Shown here in pieces: positions 47,645-57,291 of a stretch of DNA of 64,000 bases. Within the stretch, counting starts at the first letter, position 1; each line of letters opens with the position of its first letter. Below the pieces are notes generated by a model. It made no database searches. It was not told where the DNA came from and worked only from the letters and a program-made list of their open reading frames with translations. The position numbers and the translations under genes were made by a program. The stretch comes from WRKB01 sp031551145. GTDB lineage: Bacteria > Desulfobacterota > Desulfovibrionia > Desulfovibrionales > Desulfovibrionaceae. The DNA lies in the NCBI GenBank assembly GCA_031551145.1, contig JAVBNZ010000017.1, forward strand, positions 1-64,000, read 5' to 3'.

Positions 47645-49606
47645 GTGGAATATAGAAGAGATATAGACGGCCTGCGGGCCTACGCCGTATTGTTGGTGGT
47701 GATGTACCACTTCGGGCTGCCTTTTTTGGAAAAAGGTTTTCTTGGAGTGGATATTTTCTTTGTCATTTCAGGCTATCTCATTACGAGCATTATTCAGAAT
47801 GACATCGCCGCCGGAAAATTTTCCATCGCGCAATTCTATGAACGCCGCATTCGGCGAATATTTCCCGCCTTGTTTTTTATTATTGCCTTTACCCTGTATA
47901 TCGGCGTGTTTATCTTTATGCAGGTCGATTTCAAGGCCTTTGCCCTTTCGGCGCTGGCGACAATTTTTTTTGTTTCAAATATTTATTTTTACAATACAAT
48001 AAATTATTTTGACACCCTGGCCGACACTAAACTGCTGCTGCATACCTGGTCATTGTCTGTCGAGGAGCAGTTTTACATACTGTATCCCCTGATGCTTTTC
48101 GCGATCAGCCGTTTCTGGAAGCCGCGCCTCGTCGGCATTCTTATCACGCTCACGGTGCTTTCACTGGCGGCCGACATATATTTTTCTCACGTGGATTCCC
48201 AGTTCGCTTTCTTCATGTTTCCCACACGGGCATGGCAGCTTTTGTTCGGCGCTTTGGCCGCCGTAAGCCCGCCTTTGATCAGGGAAAATGGAGGAAAAGC
48301 GCGAAACCTGCTCTCCCTGCTCATCCTGTTTGGTCTTATCGCGCCGATTTTTCTATGGCCTGCGCTCGGTTTACCGGAAAAAGCGGGCACGGTGCTTCTG
48401 TGCCTGACGTCGGCGTTTGCTATGCACGTTCAGGGCCGTCACGAAACCCTGCCCAAACAGATACTCTCATTGAGACCGGCCGTGGCGATCGGCCTCATTT
48501 CCTATTCGCTCTATCTCTGGCATTGGCCGCTGTATGTAACCTTTAAATCCTACGCTCCGGTGCTCGACAGGCTGTACGGTTCCACTGCGGTGAGCGCGGC
48601 GCGCCTCGTTGTGATCGCGCTCTGTTTTTTTATGGCTTGGGTAAGCCGGCGTTTTGTGGAACAGCCCTTCCGCAGGCGTCGGCTGTGCGCCGGACGCAGG
48701 GCATTGTTTGCCTTCGGCTGCATGGGAGTGCTCTTTTTCGCGGTCACAGCTTGGTACGGGCATGAAGGCAAGTTGCAGCCCGTGCTGAATATGGCCAAGA
48801 TGCGCAGCTACAAATATACGGATACCGGAACGTATGCTGCGCCGTTCAGGAACGACGCCGGCTTTCTCGTGATCGGAGATCCGCAGGCCACCAGACGTCT
48901 GCTCGTGGTCGGTGACAGCCACGCCCTGCAGTTTCGTCCGTTTTTCTACAAAAAATCGCAGGGCGGCCTGTTTGTCGCCATGCGGCCCGACTTCCTCTTC
49001 GACGATCACAAGGAACTCTCCGCTGCCGCCTTTGCGGAAAAATTCATTCCGTCCATGATCGCGTACGCGCACACGCACGGGATCAAGGATGTTCTGCTGA
49101 TCAACCGCTGGGCTTTACGGGTGAAAGGGCCGACGCAGTTTGAGGAACTCTACGACGTGCCTTATTTCAGGCAGTTGGGCATCACGGGAGCGAGCGTGAG
49201 TATGGAAAAATTTGAGAAGCGCCTGCGCCTGTGCATAGCGGAGTTGAAAAAAGCCGGATTGCGCATATCGTTGATGACGAGCGTGCCTGAACAGGACGTC
49301 AATGTGCCGAATTTTGCCCACAAAATGGCCTTCATGCTGCTTAAGGCGGAAGACTGCGGCGTAACGCCGGACGAATTCGCCCGTCGGCAGGCGCCGTTGC
49401 CCGCCTTGTTCGAAAGCCTGAAATCTGAAGTAACGCTTATCGAGCCGGCCCGCAAAATGTGCACCGATACACTCTGCCGCATGGCCGTGGACGGAACGCT
49501 GCTGTATGCGGACGACGATCATCTTTCTTTGGAAGGCACGCTGCTCGTGGGTGAACTTTTCGACTCCCTGCTCAACGGGGCCGAACACACCGCCGCGCGT
49601 CCGTAA
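47645..49606 (+). CDS. OafA/YrhL-type acyltransferase 3 with SGNH domain
   Basis: A protein of about 653 residues. The N-terminal acyltransferase-3 membrane domain starts with YRRDIDGLRAYAVLLVVMYHFG, shortened, with the conserved His in MYHFG and FFVISGYLI, and continues with about ten TM helices to around residue 350. A C-terminal SGNH domain follows with VVGDSHALQF and a DDDHLSLEGTLL block. Such proteins acetylate lipopolysaccharide or other surface glycans. The GTG at 47645 gives the family-typical start; no SD is visible and an in-frame GTG at 47609 is the alternative. Confidence 0.85.
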   Translation: MEYRRDIDGLRAYAVLLVVMYHFGLPFLEKGFLGVDIFFVISGYLITSIIQNDIAAGKFSIAQFYERRIRRIFPALFFIIAFTLYIGVFIFMQVDFKAFALSALATIFFVSNIYFYNTINYFDTLADTKLLLHTWSLSVEEQFYILYPLMLFAISRFWKPRLVGILITLTVLSLAADIYFSHVDSQFAFFMFPTRAWQLLFGALAAVSPPLIRENGGKARNLLSLLILFGLIAPIFLWPALGLPEKAGTVLLCLTSAFAMHVQGRHETLPKQILSLRPAVAIGLISYSLYLWHWPLYVTFKSYAPVLDRLYGSTAVSAARLVVIALCFFMAWVSRRFVEQPFRRRRLCAGRRALFAFGCMGVLFFAVTAWYGHEGKLQPVLNMAKMRSYKYTDTGTYAAPFRNDAGFLVIGDPQATRRLLVVGDSHALQFRPFFYKKSQGGLFVAMRPDFLFDDHKELSAAAFAEKFIPSMIAYAHTHGIKDVLLINRWALRVKGPTQFEELYDVPYFRQLGITGASVSMEKFEKRLRLCIAELKKAGLRISLMTSVPEQDVNVPNFAHKMAFMLLKAEDCGVTPDEFARRQAPLPALFESLKSEVTLIEPARKMCTDTLCRMAVDGTLLYADDDHLSLEGTLLVGELFDSLLNGAEHTAARP

Positions 49607-49615
49607 TCTTCACGC

Positions 49616-50620
49616 TCACAGCCCCAGCAGGTGGAGCAGCAGATAGCTGACGGCCGCCACGGCGGCGGAGGCGGGTAGGGTAAGTATCCAGGCGATGATG
49701 AGGTTGCCCGCCACACCCCAGCGCACGGCGGAAAGGCGTTTGGTGGAACCCACGCCGAAGAGGCAGGCCGTGATGGTGTGCGTGGTGCTGATGGGCGCGC
49801 CGAACATGGAGGCCCCTGTGATGACGAGCGAGGCCGAGCTTTCCGCCGCGAAGCCGTGCACCGGTTCCAGCTTGAAGATGCGGCTGCCCATGGTGCGGAT
49901 GATCTTCCAGCCGCCCACGGCCGTACCGGCCGCCATGGCCAGCGCGCAGGAGAGTTTTACCCACAGGGGCACATGCACTGTATCTATTTGGCCGAAGATG
50001 AGCAGGGCCAGAGTGATGATGCCCATGGTCTTCTGCGCGTCGTTCAGTCCGTGACTGGTGGCCATGAAGGCGGATGAAAGGATCTGAAGTTTCTGAAAAC
50101 TGCGGTTTACCTTGCTTCTGTTGGCGCGGAAAAGAACGAGGCCGATCAGGCTCATGAGGATGAAGCCCGCGGCAAAGCCGATCAGGGGCGAGCATACGAG
50201 CGGGAGGATCACTTTTTTGATGATGTTCAGGCCGTTGAGCGGAGCAAGGCCGGCGTCGGCCACGGCCGCGCCGATGAGCCCGCCGATCAGCGCGTGGGAG
50301 GAGGACGAGGGAATGCCGTAATGCCAGGTGATGAGGTTCCAGGCTATGGCGCCCATAAGCGCCGCCGGCACGAGGATGTAGCTGTCGGCCACCACCTGCG
50401 GGTTGACGATGCCCGAACCCAGCGTTACCGCCACTTCCTCGCCGAGCATCGCGCCGACCAGATTGAGCACGGCTGCCATCGTCACGGCCGTGCGGGGCGA
50501 AAGCACCTTGGTGGAGACAACGGCCGCGATGGCGTTGGCGCAATCGTGCGCGCCGTTGGTGAAGTCGAAAATCAACGCCACCACGACGACGAGCGCGAGC
50601 AGGAGGGGAATCTCAAACAT
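49616..50620 (-). CDS. pit: Inorganic phosphate transporter, Pit family
   Basis: A 334-residue membrane transporter with about ten TM helices. The signature FDFTNGAHDCANAIAAVV is the conserved first Pit repeat, and ATSHGLNDAQKTMGI is the second, with its GxNDAQK motif. It transports phosphate (as metal-phosphate) with protons or sodium. The ATG at 50620 overlaps the 3' end of the DUF47 gene by 8 nt; this pairing is typical, with the DUF47 protein acting as its regulator. An upstream frame from 50653 lies in the DUF47 gene. Confidence 0.92.
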   Translation of the reverse strand: MFEIPLLLALVVVVALIFDFTNGAHDCANAIAAVVSTKVLSPRTAVTMAAVLNLVGAMLGEEVAVTLGSGIVNPQVVADSYILVPAALMGAIAWNLITWHYGIPSSSSHALIGGLIGAAVADAGLAPLNGLNIIKKVILPLVCSPLIGFAAGFILMSLIGLVLFRANRSKVNRSFQKLQILSSAFMATSHGLNDAQKTMGIITLALLIFGQIDTVHVPLWVKLSCALAMAAGTAVGGWKIIRTMGSRIFKLEPVHGFAAESSASLVITGASMFGAPISTTHTITACLFGVGSTKRLSAVRWGVAGNLIIAWILTLPASAAVAAVSYLLLHLLGL

Positions 50621-51239
50621 GCTTGAGCACCGCTTCCTCAATGGCCTCGGCAAGTTTTATCACTTCCTCCACGGCCAGTTCCAGGCGGTCGTACGTCTGC
50701 ACCCACTTGATCACCTCGAGCACGGAATCCTGCTGAAACTCCGCCCTGTCGTAAAGCTCGGCCAGCCCCACGCTGAGCAACATTTGACAGTCGCCGCGCA
50801 GGTTGCGGAAGACGCGGGTTTTGTGCGCGTCCCTTTTTTTCGTCAGGCCTTCAAGCATCAGGTGGGTGTTCTCCAGCATGCCGCGCATGGTTTCCACCAG
50901 TTTAAGCGCGGGAAAACGGATGCGCTCGAAATTGGATACGTGCATGCGGGTGGTCAGGTTCTGGATGAAGTCTATGCAGTCTTCCTGCGCCTGGTTGATG
51001 TGCAGGATGTCTTCGCGGTCTATGGGGGTGATGAAGGTCTGGCTGAGTTCGCGGGTGATGCGGGTGTGGATTTGGTCGGATTCTTCTTCAAGCAGGGCGA
51101 CGTTGATATAATTGTCGTCCAGTTTCGAGGGATCTTTGAATATTTCTTCCAGAAGCCCCGCGGCCTGCAGCAGCAGTTCGCTCTGCCGCAGCATAAGCTC
51201 GAAAAAAGGGGCGGATTTGGGAAGAAGCTTTGCAAACAT
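50613..51239 (-). CDS. DUF47 family, PhoU-like Pit accessory protein
   Basis: A 208-residue, all-helical PhoU-like protein (FFELMLRQSELLLQAAGLL; EEESDQIHTRITRELSQTFITP, shortened; and DREDILHINQAQEDCIDFIQ). DUF47 proteins form an operon with Pit transporters and are thought to gate them. The ATG at 51239 has SD AGGAG. Its end overlaps the pit start, so the two are translationally coupled. Metal-binding residues typical for PhoU (E/D-rich EEESD) are visible. Confidence 0.9.
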   Translation of the reverse strand: MFAKLLPKSAPFFELMLRQSELLLQAAGLLEEIFKDPSKLDDNYINVALLEEESDQIHTRITRELSQTFITPIDREDILHINQAQEDCIDFIQNLTTRMHVSNFERIRFPALKLVETMRGMLENTHLMLEGLTKKRDAHKTRVFRNLRGDCQMLLSVGLAELYDRAEFQQDSVLEVIKWVQTYDRLELAVEEVIKLAEAIEEAVLKHV

Positions 51240-51383
51240 GCGATCTCCTGGTAGAATAGGCAGCCGTTAACCGGCGGATATCGGATTTCATGCCGAGCGC
51301 CCGCCGCATAAGGCGGCCCCCTGCGCTTTGCAGAGCACTATCCGTTACCCGGCCCCGCTTGTCAATAAGTCACGCAAGGAGGA

Positions 51384-52367
51384 ATGATGTCCCAGTCCGT
51401 CGCCAGGCCCCGCCTGACCTACCTCGACACCACCAAAGGCTTTGCGATCTTTTCCGTTCTCGTGCTGCACCTGGCGAGCGACGATTTCCTGCTCGGCATC
51501 CTGGGACCTTGGCACGTTTGGCAGGCCATGCCCCTTTTCCTTTTTGTGGCCGGTGTTACCGGCAGCATGTCGTGGAAAAAATACAAGGGCAATTTCCCGG
51601 CCTATTACCGCGACCTGCCCGCCAAGGCCAAGGCGCTTTTCATGCCGTATGCCGTGGGCACCATACTTTTCCACATGGTCACGCAGCAGAAGCTCGACAT
51701 CGCGCTTTTCTTCAACACCATGGTCATGGGCTATCTGGGACCCGGCGGCTATTTTGTGCCGCTCATCGTCATGCATCTCATCGCCTTTCCTCTGATTCTG
51801 CACTTCCGCGAAAGACTGGGTTCGGATCTGCGTTTTCTTGCCTTCGCCCTCGTACTCAGCATCTTTTTTGAAGCGCTGTTCGCTTTCGGCGATGTGGATG
51901 CCACTTCGTATGTCTACCGCATCTTTTATTTCCGTTATCTCTTCGTCTGCTGCCTCGGGGCCGTGCTGGCCGACGCCAATCCTTTCAATCCCCGCCTTTT
52001 CGGCATGCTGACCGGCGCAAGCGCGCTCTATATCTTCCTGGTCTGCTACCTCGGCTGGCAAATGCCCGGCATCCGCACGGACGGCTGGTATTTTCAGCAC
52101 TATCCCGGTTTCTTTTACACGGCCGCCATCGTGCTGACCCTGCGCCGGCTTGAGGATCGCATCCCCTTCCTTCCCGTCTGGGTCAGGCTGGGGAAAAGCT
52201 CGTACGATATCTTCATTTTCCAGCTGTTTTTCTTCGTCACCATCGCGCCCTGGTTCGAGGAAAACTTCTTCCGCAAGTGCCTGGCGCTTGTTTTCTGCGC
52301 CTGCGGCGGGCTGTGCCTGACCTGGCTGCAGGAGCGCTGGCGCGCGATGAAAAATACGCCGAAATAA
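51384..52367 (+). CDS. Acyltransferase 3 family membrane protein
   Basis: A 327-residue integral membrane protein beginning with YLDTTKGFAIFSVLVLHLAS, the DxxKGxxIxxVVxxH start of acyltransferase-3 proteins (the His here is in LHLAS). About nine or ten TM helices follow, for example AMPLFLFVAGVTGS and SYDIFIFQLFFFVTI. It likely acetylates or succinylates a surface glycan or small molecule; the substrate is unknown. The SD AAGGAGG precedes two consecutive ATGs. It is shorter than OafA and lacks an SGNH domain. Confidence 0.78.
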   Translation: MMSQSVARPRLTYLDTTKGFAIFSVLVLHLASDDFLLGILGPWHVWQAMPLFLFVAGVTGSMSWKKYKGNFPAYYRDLPAKAKALFMPYAVGTILFHMVTQQKLDIALFFNTMVMGYLGPGGYFVPLIVMHLIAFPLILHFRERLGSDLRFLAFALVLSIFFEALFAFGDVDATSYVYRIFYFRYLFVCCLGAVLADANPFNPRLFGMLTGASALYIFLVCYLGWQMPGIRTDGWYFQHYPGFFYTAAIVLTLRRLEDRIPFLPVWVRLGKSSYDIFIFQLFFFVTIAPWFEENFFRKCLALVFCACGGLCLTWLQERWRAMKNTPK

Positions 52368-52536
52368 AGATGCTGTGGGCGAGGGAACTTCTCCATGCCC
52401 GGACATAAAACATTTTTTCAGGGATAAATATCGGCAGGGAAACATTTCGGCCATTTCGCGGAAATTGTCACGGAGTCGGGAATCAACATGGGATTTTCCT
52501 GCAGACAAATCCGGTGTTTCGCGTTATGCACGGGCC

Positions 52537-53298
52537 ATGCACGAACACCAACTCCGCAAGATACTCGACGATGTGGCAGCGGGCAAAACAACGCCGCAGG
52601 CCGCGCTGGAGCAATGCCGCTTTGCCCCGCTGGAAGATATGGTCAACGGCCTGCGTCTTGATGCGCACCGCGCGCTGCGCACCGGACTCGGCGAGGCGGT
52701 TTTCGCCCCCGGCAAATCCGATGCCCAGCTTTGTTCGGCTGTGGAGCATCTGGCCCACGCCGGGCCCGTGCTGGCCTGCCGTGTGGAAGCCGCGCAGGGC
52801 GAAAACCTGCTGAAAACTTTTCCCAAGGGCTGCTGGTGGCCCCAGGCGCGCCTGTTTTCCCTGGGCAAAGATCTGCCCGTCAATCCCCCCTGGCCTATGG
52901 AAGGGGAAGTGATCGCGCTTTCCGCCGGCGCGGCGGATCAGCCTGTACTGCTGGAAGCGTTCGGCTGCATGCGTTTTTTCGGGTTGGACGCCGGCTGCAT
53001 CTCCGACGTGGGCGTGGCCGGGTTGCATCGTCTTCAGCCGCATTTGCCCGCCTTGGCGGGCGCGCGCCTGCTGGTGGTCGCGGCCGGCATGGAAGGCGCC
53101 CTGCCCGGCGTGGTGGCGGGTTTTGTGCGCTGCCCGGTGATCGCCGTTCCCACCTCCGTGGGCTACGGCGTGGGCGCGGGCGGGCACGCGGCGCTGAACG
53201 CCATGCTCTGCTCCTGCGTGCCCGGCCTGAGCGTGGTCAACATCGACAACGGCTTCGGCGCGGCGACCTTTGCCGCCAAGATGCTCGGCGCGCGGTGA
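52537..53298 (+). CDS. larB: Nickel-pincer cofactor biosynthesis protein LarB
   Basis: A 253-residue protein. The N-terminal helical domain is followed by the PurE-like AIR-carboxylase domain: LLVVAAGMEGALPGVVAG, IAVPTSVGYGVGAGG and the C-terminal SVVNIDNGFGAATFAA, which is diagnostic of LarB. LarB carboxylates and hydrolyses nicotinic acid adenine dinucleotide to pyridine-3,5-dicarboxylate mononucleotide, the first step of the nickel-pincer cofactor used by lactate racemase-type enzymes. No larC or larE is adjacent. The ATG at 52537 gives the family length; a longer frame from 52375 adds unrelated sequence. Confidence 0.88.
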   Translation: MHEHQLRKILDDVAAGKTTPQAALEQCRFAPLEDMVNGLRLDAHRALRTGLGEAVFAPGKSDAQLCSAVEHLAHAGPVLACRVEAAQGENLLKTFPKGCWWPQARLFSLGKDLPVNPPWPMEGEVIALSAGAADQPVLLEAFGCMRFFGLDAGCISDVGVAGLHRLQPHLPALAGARLLVVAAGMEGALPGVVAGFVRCPVIAVPTSVGYGVGAGGHAALNAMLCSCVPGLSVVNIDNGFGAATFAAKMLGAR

Positions 53299-53313
53299 GC
53301 CCCGGCCGGATTT

Positions 53314-55503
53314 TCAGGGAGTCGGCGCAGCGAGGCGCTTCGCCAGCCGGGTGCAGCGCTTGACCGTCTTGTTGTTCTTCACGGCCATGGCGAAGGCCTT
53401 GGTTTCGCCCACCAGCACCACGAGGCGTTTGCCCCGCGTTACTCCGGTATAGAGCAGGTTGCGCTGCAGCAGCACATAATGCTGGACCAGCAGGGGCAGC
53501 ACCACGGCCGGATATTCCGAACCCTGCGATTTGTGCACGGAAATGGCGTAGGCCGGCACTATTTCGTCCAGTTCCTCCCAGGCATAGAGTACATTGCGTT
53601 CGTCATAGCGCACCGTGAGGTCGCGGTCTTCCGTATTGACGAGCACGATGCGGCCGATGTCGCCGTTGTATACGTCCTTGTCATAGTTGTTGCGGATCTG
53701 CATCACCTTGTCGCCGAGGCAAAAACGACGCTCTCCGCGCTGCAATCCCACAGTCTGCGGATTCAGGGCCTGTTGCAGCAGCACGTTCAGGTTGGCCGCC
53801 CCGGCCGAACCCTTGTGCATGGGTGTCAGCACCTGCACGTCGTTGAAAGGATCCAGGCCGAAGCGTTGCGGAATACGGTTTTTGACGAGATCAACAATGA
53901 GATCGGCCACGCGCTCCGGATCGTTCTCGCGGAAAAAATAAAAGTCGGACAGGCGATCTTTTGAGGATTCAATCGAAGGAATCTCGCCCCTGTTGATGGA
54001 GTGAGCGTTCATAATGATGTCGCTTGAGGCGGCCTGACGGAAGATTTCCCGCAATTCCACCACGGGCACCGCGCCTGAGGCGATGATGTCCTTGAGCACG
54101 TTGCCGGGCCCCACGGAGGGAAGCTGGTTGACGTCGCCCACCAATATGAGCGTGGCGCCGAGCGGCACGGCTTTCAGCAGGTGATAGGTGAGCAGGGTGT
54201 CCATCATCGAGGCTTCGTCCACCACCAGCAGACCGCAGGCGAGCGGATTGTTCTCGTTGCGGGCGAAGCCGTCCTCCTTGGGACTGTATTCCAGCAGACG
54301 GTGGATGGTTTTTGCTTCGCGGCCGGCGCTTTCCGACATGCGTTTGGCGGCCCGGCCCGTGGGCGCGGCCAGCAGAATGCGCGCGCGCGTTTCGGCGAAC
54401 AGCCGCAGCACCGTGTTGATGATGGTCGTTTTGCCCGTACCCGGCCCGCCGGTGAGCACCATGATTTTCGACTTCGCGGCGCAACGTATGGCTTCGATTT
54501 GTTCCGGGGCCAGTTCCAGGGACGTTTTGGCGACCACCTCGTCGCAAAGTTTGTCCGGATCGGGCAAACGCACGGATTTGGGCGAACGCAGGATGCGCGT
54601 CAGATAAAACGCGATCTTGGATTCATAGTGGTAATAGCGTTTAAGAAAAACGCCTTCCACGCCGTCCATTTCTTCCAACACCAGGCGTTCGTCAAAAACC
54701 AGGGAGTCCACGGCCTCGTCGAGCAGAGCGGGATCGATGTCCAGCTCCCGGCCGGCCTGTTCGAGCAGTTCCGGCCTGGGATAATAAACGTGCCCCTCGT
54801 CGCAGAGCTTGGTCAGGAAATAGAGCAGTCCGGCCTGGGCACGCAGGGGGTGTTCTTTTTCAAATCCCAGCTTGAAGGCGAGGGCGTCCGCCGTCACAAA
54901 GCCTATGCCGTGGATGTCCATGGCGAGGCGGTAGGGATTTTCCTTCAGCACTTCCAGGGCGGCCTGTCCGTAATGCCGGTACACGCGCACGCCGTATGCG
55001 GCGCTGATGCCGTGCGGCTGGAGAAAGAGCATGAGATCGCGCATGCCCCGGTGTTCCGCCCAGGCCTTGATGATGCGGGCCAGATTTTTTTGGCCCACGC
55101 CGGAAATTTCACGCAGGCGCTCGGGTTCCTCGTCCAGAACGCGCAGGGTGTCGGCCCCGAAACGGGCCACGATGCGCCCGGCCAGCGATTCCCGCACTCC
55201 TTTGATAAGACCGGAGGCAAGATAGAGGCGTATGCCCTCCGTGGTGGCCGGCAGCACTTCTTCATACGATTCCATGCGCACCTGCCGGCCCCATCGCGGA
55301 TCGGTATGCCATTTGCCCCGTATGCGCAAAAACGCGCCGACGTTCGGCCCGGCCATGTGCCCCACCACGGCCACGCTGTCCTTCTTGCCTTCGGGCATAA
55401 GGCGCAGCACGGTGTAGCCGTTTTCCTCGTTGTGGAAGACAACGCGCTCCAGATTGCCGGTCAGTTCGACGTCCTCGGAAGAAGAAAGCGGCAGACGGCT
55501 CAC
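53314..55503 (-). CDS. recD2: RecD2-like ATP-dependent helicase (SF1)
   Basis: A 729-residue SF1B 5'-3' DNA helicase. The N-terminal OB-like domain (NLERVVFHNEENGYTVLRL, shortened) and the HhH-containing region (EISGVGQKNLARII) distinguish RecD2 from RecBCD RecD. The ATPase has Walker A LTGGPGTGKTTI, Walker B VVDEASMMD, and motif VI YAISVHKSQGSEYPAV. Its function is in DNA repair. I choose the GTG at 55503, which overlaps the aroC TGA as GTGA; the longer frame to 55716 would run through aroC. It is the last gene of the aroK-aroC-recD2 operon. Confidence 0.9.
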   Translation of the reverse strand: MSRLPLSSSEDVELTGNLERVVFHNEENGYTVLRLMPEGKKDSVAVVGHMAGPNVGAFLRIRGKWHTDPRWGRQVRMESYEEVLPATTEGIRLYLASGLIKGVRESLAGRIVARFGADTLRVLDEEPERLREISGVGQKNLARIIKAWAEHRGMRDLMLFLQPHGISAAYGVRVYRHYGQAALEVLKENPYRLAMDIHGIGFVTADALAFKLGFEKEHPLRAQAGLLYFLTKLCDEGHVYYPRPELLEQAGRELDIDPALLDEAVDSLVFDERLVLEEMDGVEGVFLKRYYHYESKIAFYLTRILRSPKSVRLPDPDKLCDEVVAKTSLELAPEQIEAIRCAAKSKIMVLTGGPGTGKTTIINTVLRLFAETRARILLAAPTGRAAKRMSESAGREAKTIHRLLEYSPKEDGFARNENNPLACGLLVVDEASMMDTLLTYHLLKAVPLGATLILVGDVNQLPSVGPGNVLKDIIASGAVPVVELREIFRQAASSDIIMNAHSINRGEIPSIESSKDRLSDFYFFRENDPERVADLIVDLVKNRIPQRFGLDPFNDVQVLTPMHKGSAGAANLNVLLQQALNPQTVGLQRGERRFCLGDKVMQIRNNYDKDVYNGDIGRIVLVNTEDRDLTVRYDERNVLYAWEELDEIVPAYAISVHKSQGSEYPAVVLPLLVQHYVLLQRNLLYTGVTRGKRLVVLVGETKAFAMAVKNNKTVKRCTRLAKRLAAPTP

Positions 55504-56582
55504 GCGCCCGTCCTTGCGGCAAGGGGGCGCATGCGGCGCTGCAGCAGAAGAAGATCGGCCAGCGCCAGCGCGGTCATGGCCTTGAGCACGGGCACAACGC
55601 GCGGAATGGCGCAGCAGTCGTGGCGGCCGCCCACCTGAATTTCGGCGGGGCGGCCCTGCGTGTCCACAGTACGCTGGGACAGGGCAATGGAGGGAATGGG
55701 TTTTATGGCCGCGCACAGCACAATATCCTGGCCGCTGGAGATGCCGCCCAGAATGCCCCCCGCGTTGTTGGAGACGAAGCGTCCGCCGGGCAGCAGGGCG
55801 TCGTTGTTTTCGCTGCCGAGCATGCGCGCCGCCGCGAAACCCGCGCCGATCTCCACTCCTTTGACCGCGCCCACGGACATGAGGGCGGCGGCGAGCAGGG
55901 CGTCGAGCCTGCCGAAAACCGGTTCGCCCAGGCCTGCGGGCACGCCGCGCGCTTCAACACGCACAATGCCGCCCAGGCTGTCACCCGCGGCGCGCACGGC
56001 GCGGATGCGTTCCTCCCAGGCCGGGATCGCGCGTTCGTCGGCCGCGAAAAAAGGCCGGCCTGCCGCGCCGGCCGCATCGATACGTTCGCAGGCAACGCCG
56101 CCCATCTCCATCGTGCAGGCATGGACAGTGATGCCTTCGCTTTTCAGCAGGCGCAGGGCCACGGCGCCTCCGGCAACCCTGGCCGCCGTCTCCCGGGCGG
56201 AAGCACGGCCCCCGCCGCGCGGATCGCGCAGCCCGTATTTGGCCTGGTAGGTCCAGTCCGCGTGGCCGGGCCTGAAGAACTCCGCCAGACGCATATAATC
56301 GCCGGAACGTTGATCTTCGTTGGCGATAAAGAAAGCCAGAGCTGTTCCCGTGGTTTTTCCTTCATACACGCCGGAAAGCAGACGCACGGCGTCCGTCTCT
56401 CTGCGGGCGGTGCCGGCAAGCCCGGCTGAGCCGGGGCGGCGCAGATCAAGCTCCCGCTGGATGTCGGTTTCGTCCAGGGGCAGCCCGGCGGGACAGCCTT
56501 CCACCACGCCGCCGATGCCGGGGCCGTGGGATTCGCCGAAGGTGGTCAGGCGGAACAGAGTGCCGAAGCTGTCAAACATCAT
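55500..56582 (-). CDS. aroC: Chorismate synthase
   Basis: A 360-residue enzyme that converts 5-enolpyruvylshikimate-3-phosphate to chorismate with reduced FMN. Conserved blocks: TFGESHGPGIGGVVEG, RPGHADWTYQAKYG, GGGRASARETAARVAGGA and NAGGILGGISSGQ, with the final GGRHDCCAIPR. The start has two adjacent ATGs at 56582 and 56579, overlapping the aroK end by about 10 nt. recD2 overlaps at the end. Placement next to aroK is natural for the shikimate pathway. Confidence 0.96.
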   Translation of the reverse strand: MMFDSFGTLFRLTTFGESHGPGIGGVVEGCPAGLPLDETDIQRELDLRRPGSAGLAGTARRETDAVRLLSGVYEGKTTGTALAFFIANEDQRSGDYMRLAEFFRPGHADWTYQAKYGLRDPRGGGRASARETAARVAGGAVALRLLKSEGITVHACTMEMGGVACERIDAAGAAGRPFFAADERAIPAWEERIRAVRAAGDSLGGIVRVEARGVPAGLGEPVFGRLDALLAAALMSVGAVKGVEIGAGFAAARMLGSENNDALLPGGRFVSNNAGGILGGISSGQDIVLCAAIKPIPSIALSQRTVDTQGRPAEIQVGGRHDCCAIPRVVPVLKAMTALALADLLLLQRRMRPLAARTGA

Positions 56583-57123
56583 GTTCGCTCCCTGCGCGTT
56601 GCAGGATGAAGGCGGCAATTTCCCGCACCAGAACGGAAGGGGAACGCGCGGCATCTATAGTGAAATGGGCGGCGGAGCGGTACATGGGGACGCGATCGGC
56701 AAGAATTTGCGCGATTTCTTCGCTCGGAGAAAGGCCGGTGAGGCTGGGGCGGCGCAGGGGCGCGGGATCGGCAAGCAGGCGTGCGCGCAGCAGTTCCGCC
56801 GGAACTTCCAGATAAACGACGATCCCCGTCTGTCGCATGAACACGGTGTTTTCCGGATCAAGCACAATGCCGCCCCCTGTGGAAACCACAGTGTTCGGGG
56901 CCGCGCATTCGCGCAGCGCGGCGCTTTCTTTGAGACGGAAGGCGGGCCAACCTTCGTCGGCGACGATGTCGCGTACTTCCCGCCCGCTGACGGCGCAGAC
57001 ATAGTCGTCCATGTCCACAAAGCTGTATTCCAGCCGATTTGCCAAAAGGCGGCCGACGGTGGACTTGCCCGAAGAGCGGGGGCCTATGAGGAAGACCGGA
57101 GGCGGTTGTTTTCGTATGGACAT
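56572..57123 (-). CDS. aroK: Shikimate kinase
   Basis: A 183-residue kinase phosphorylating shikimate. The P-loop is LIGPRSSGKSTVG, followed by FVDMDDYV (Asp binding shikimate), REVRDIVADEGW and the STGGGIVL motif. The lid arginine is in PLRRPSLTG. The ATG at 57123 lies just before the P-loop; a longer frame to 57159 adds 12 residues. It is the first gene of the aroK-aroC-recD2 operon and is divergent from the aminotransferase gene. Confidence 0.93.
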   Translation of the reverse strand: MSIRKQPPPVFLIGPRSSGKSTVGRLLANRLEYSFVDMDDYVCAVSGREVRDIVADEGWPAFRLKESAALRECAAPNTVVSTGGGIVLDPENTVFMRQTGIVVYLEVPAELLRARLLADPAPLRRPSLTGLSPSEEIAQILADRVPMYRSAAHFTIDAARSPSVLVREIAAFILQRAGSEHDV

Positions 57124-57291
57124 ACGCGTGCTATAGTCCGGAACATGCTTGCCGATCAAGCCCGTGCCGTGCCGGCATTCCCGCGAACGTCAATTCATTG
57201 TAAATTTCACGGGGGTTCCACTTTACAGAACCGGGGCTGCATAGGTAAGCTTTACGGATGCCTGCCACCCCCTTACATGAGGTTTGAGAAG

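Noticed and set aside
52537..53298. PurE (AIR carboxylase) as the identity of the gene
   Set aside because: The protein has an extra N-terminal domain and the VVNIDNGFGAA end specific to LarB; PurE is only about 160 residues.
57200..57291. Possible riboswitch upstream of the aminotransferase
   Set aside because: Only a small GGGTTC/GAACC-like pairing is visible; no aptamer class could be matched and no terminator follows.
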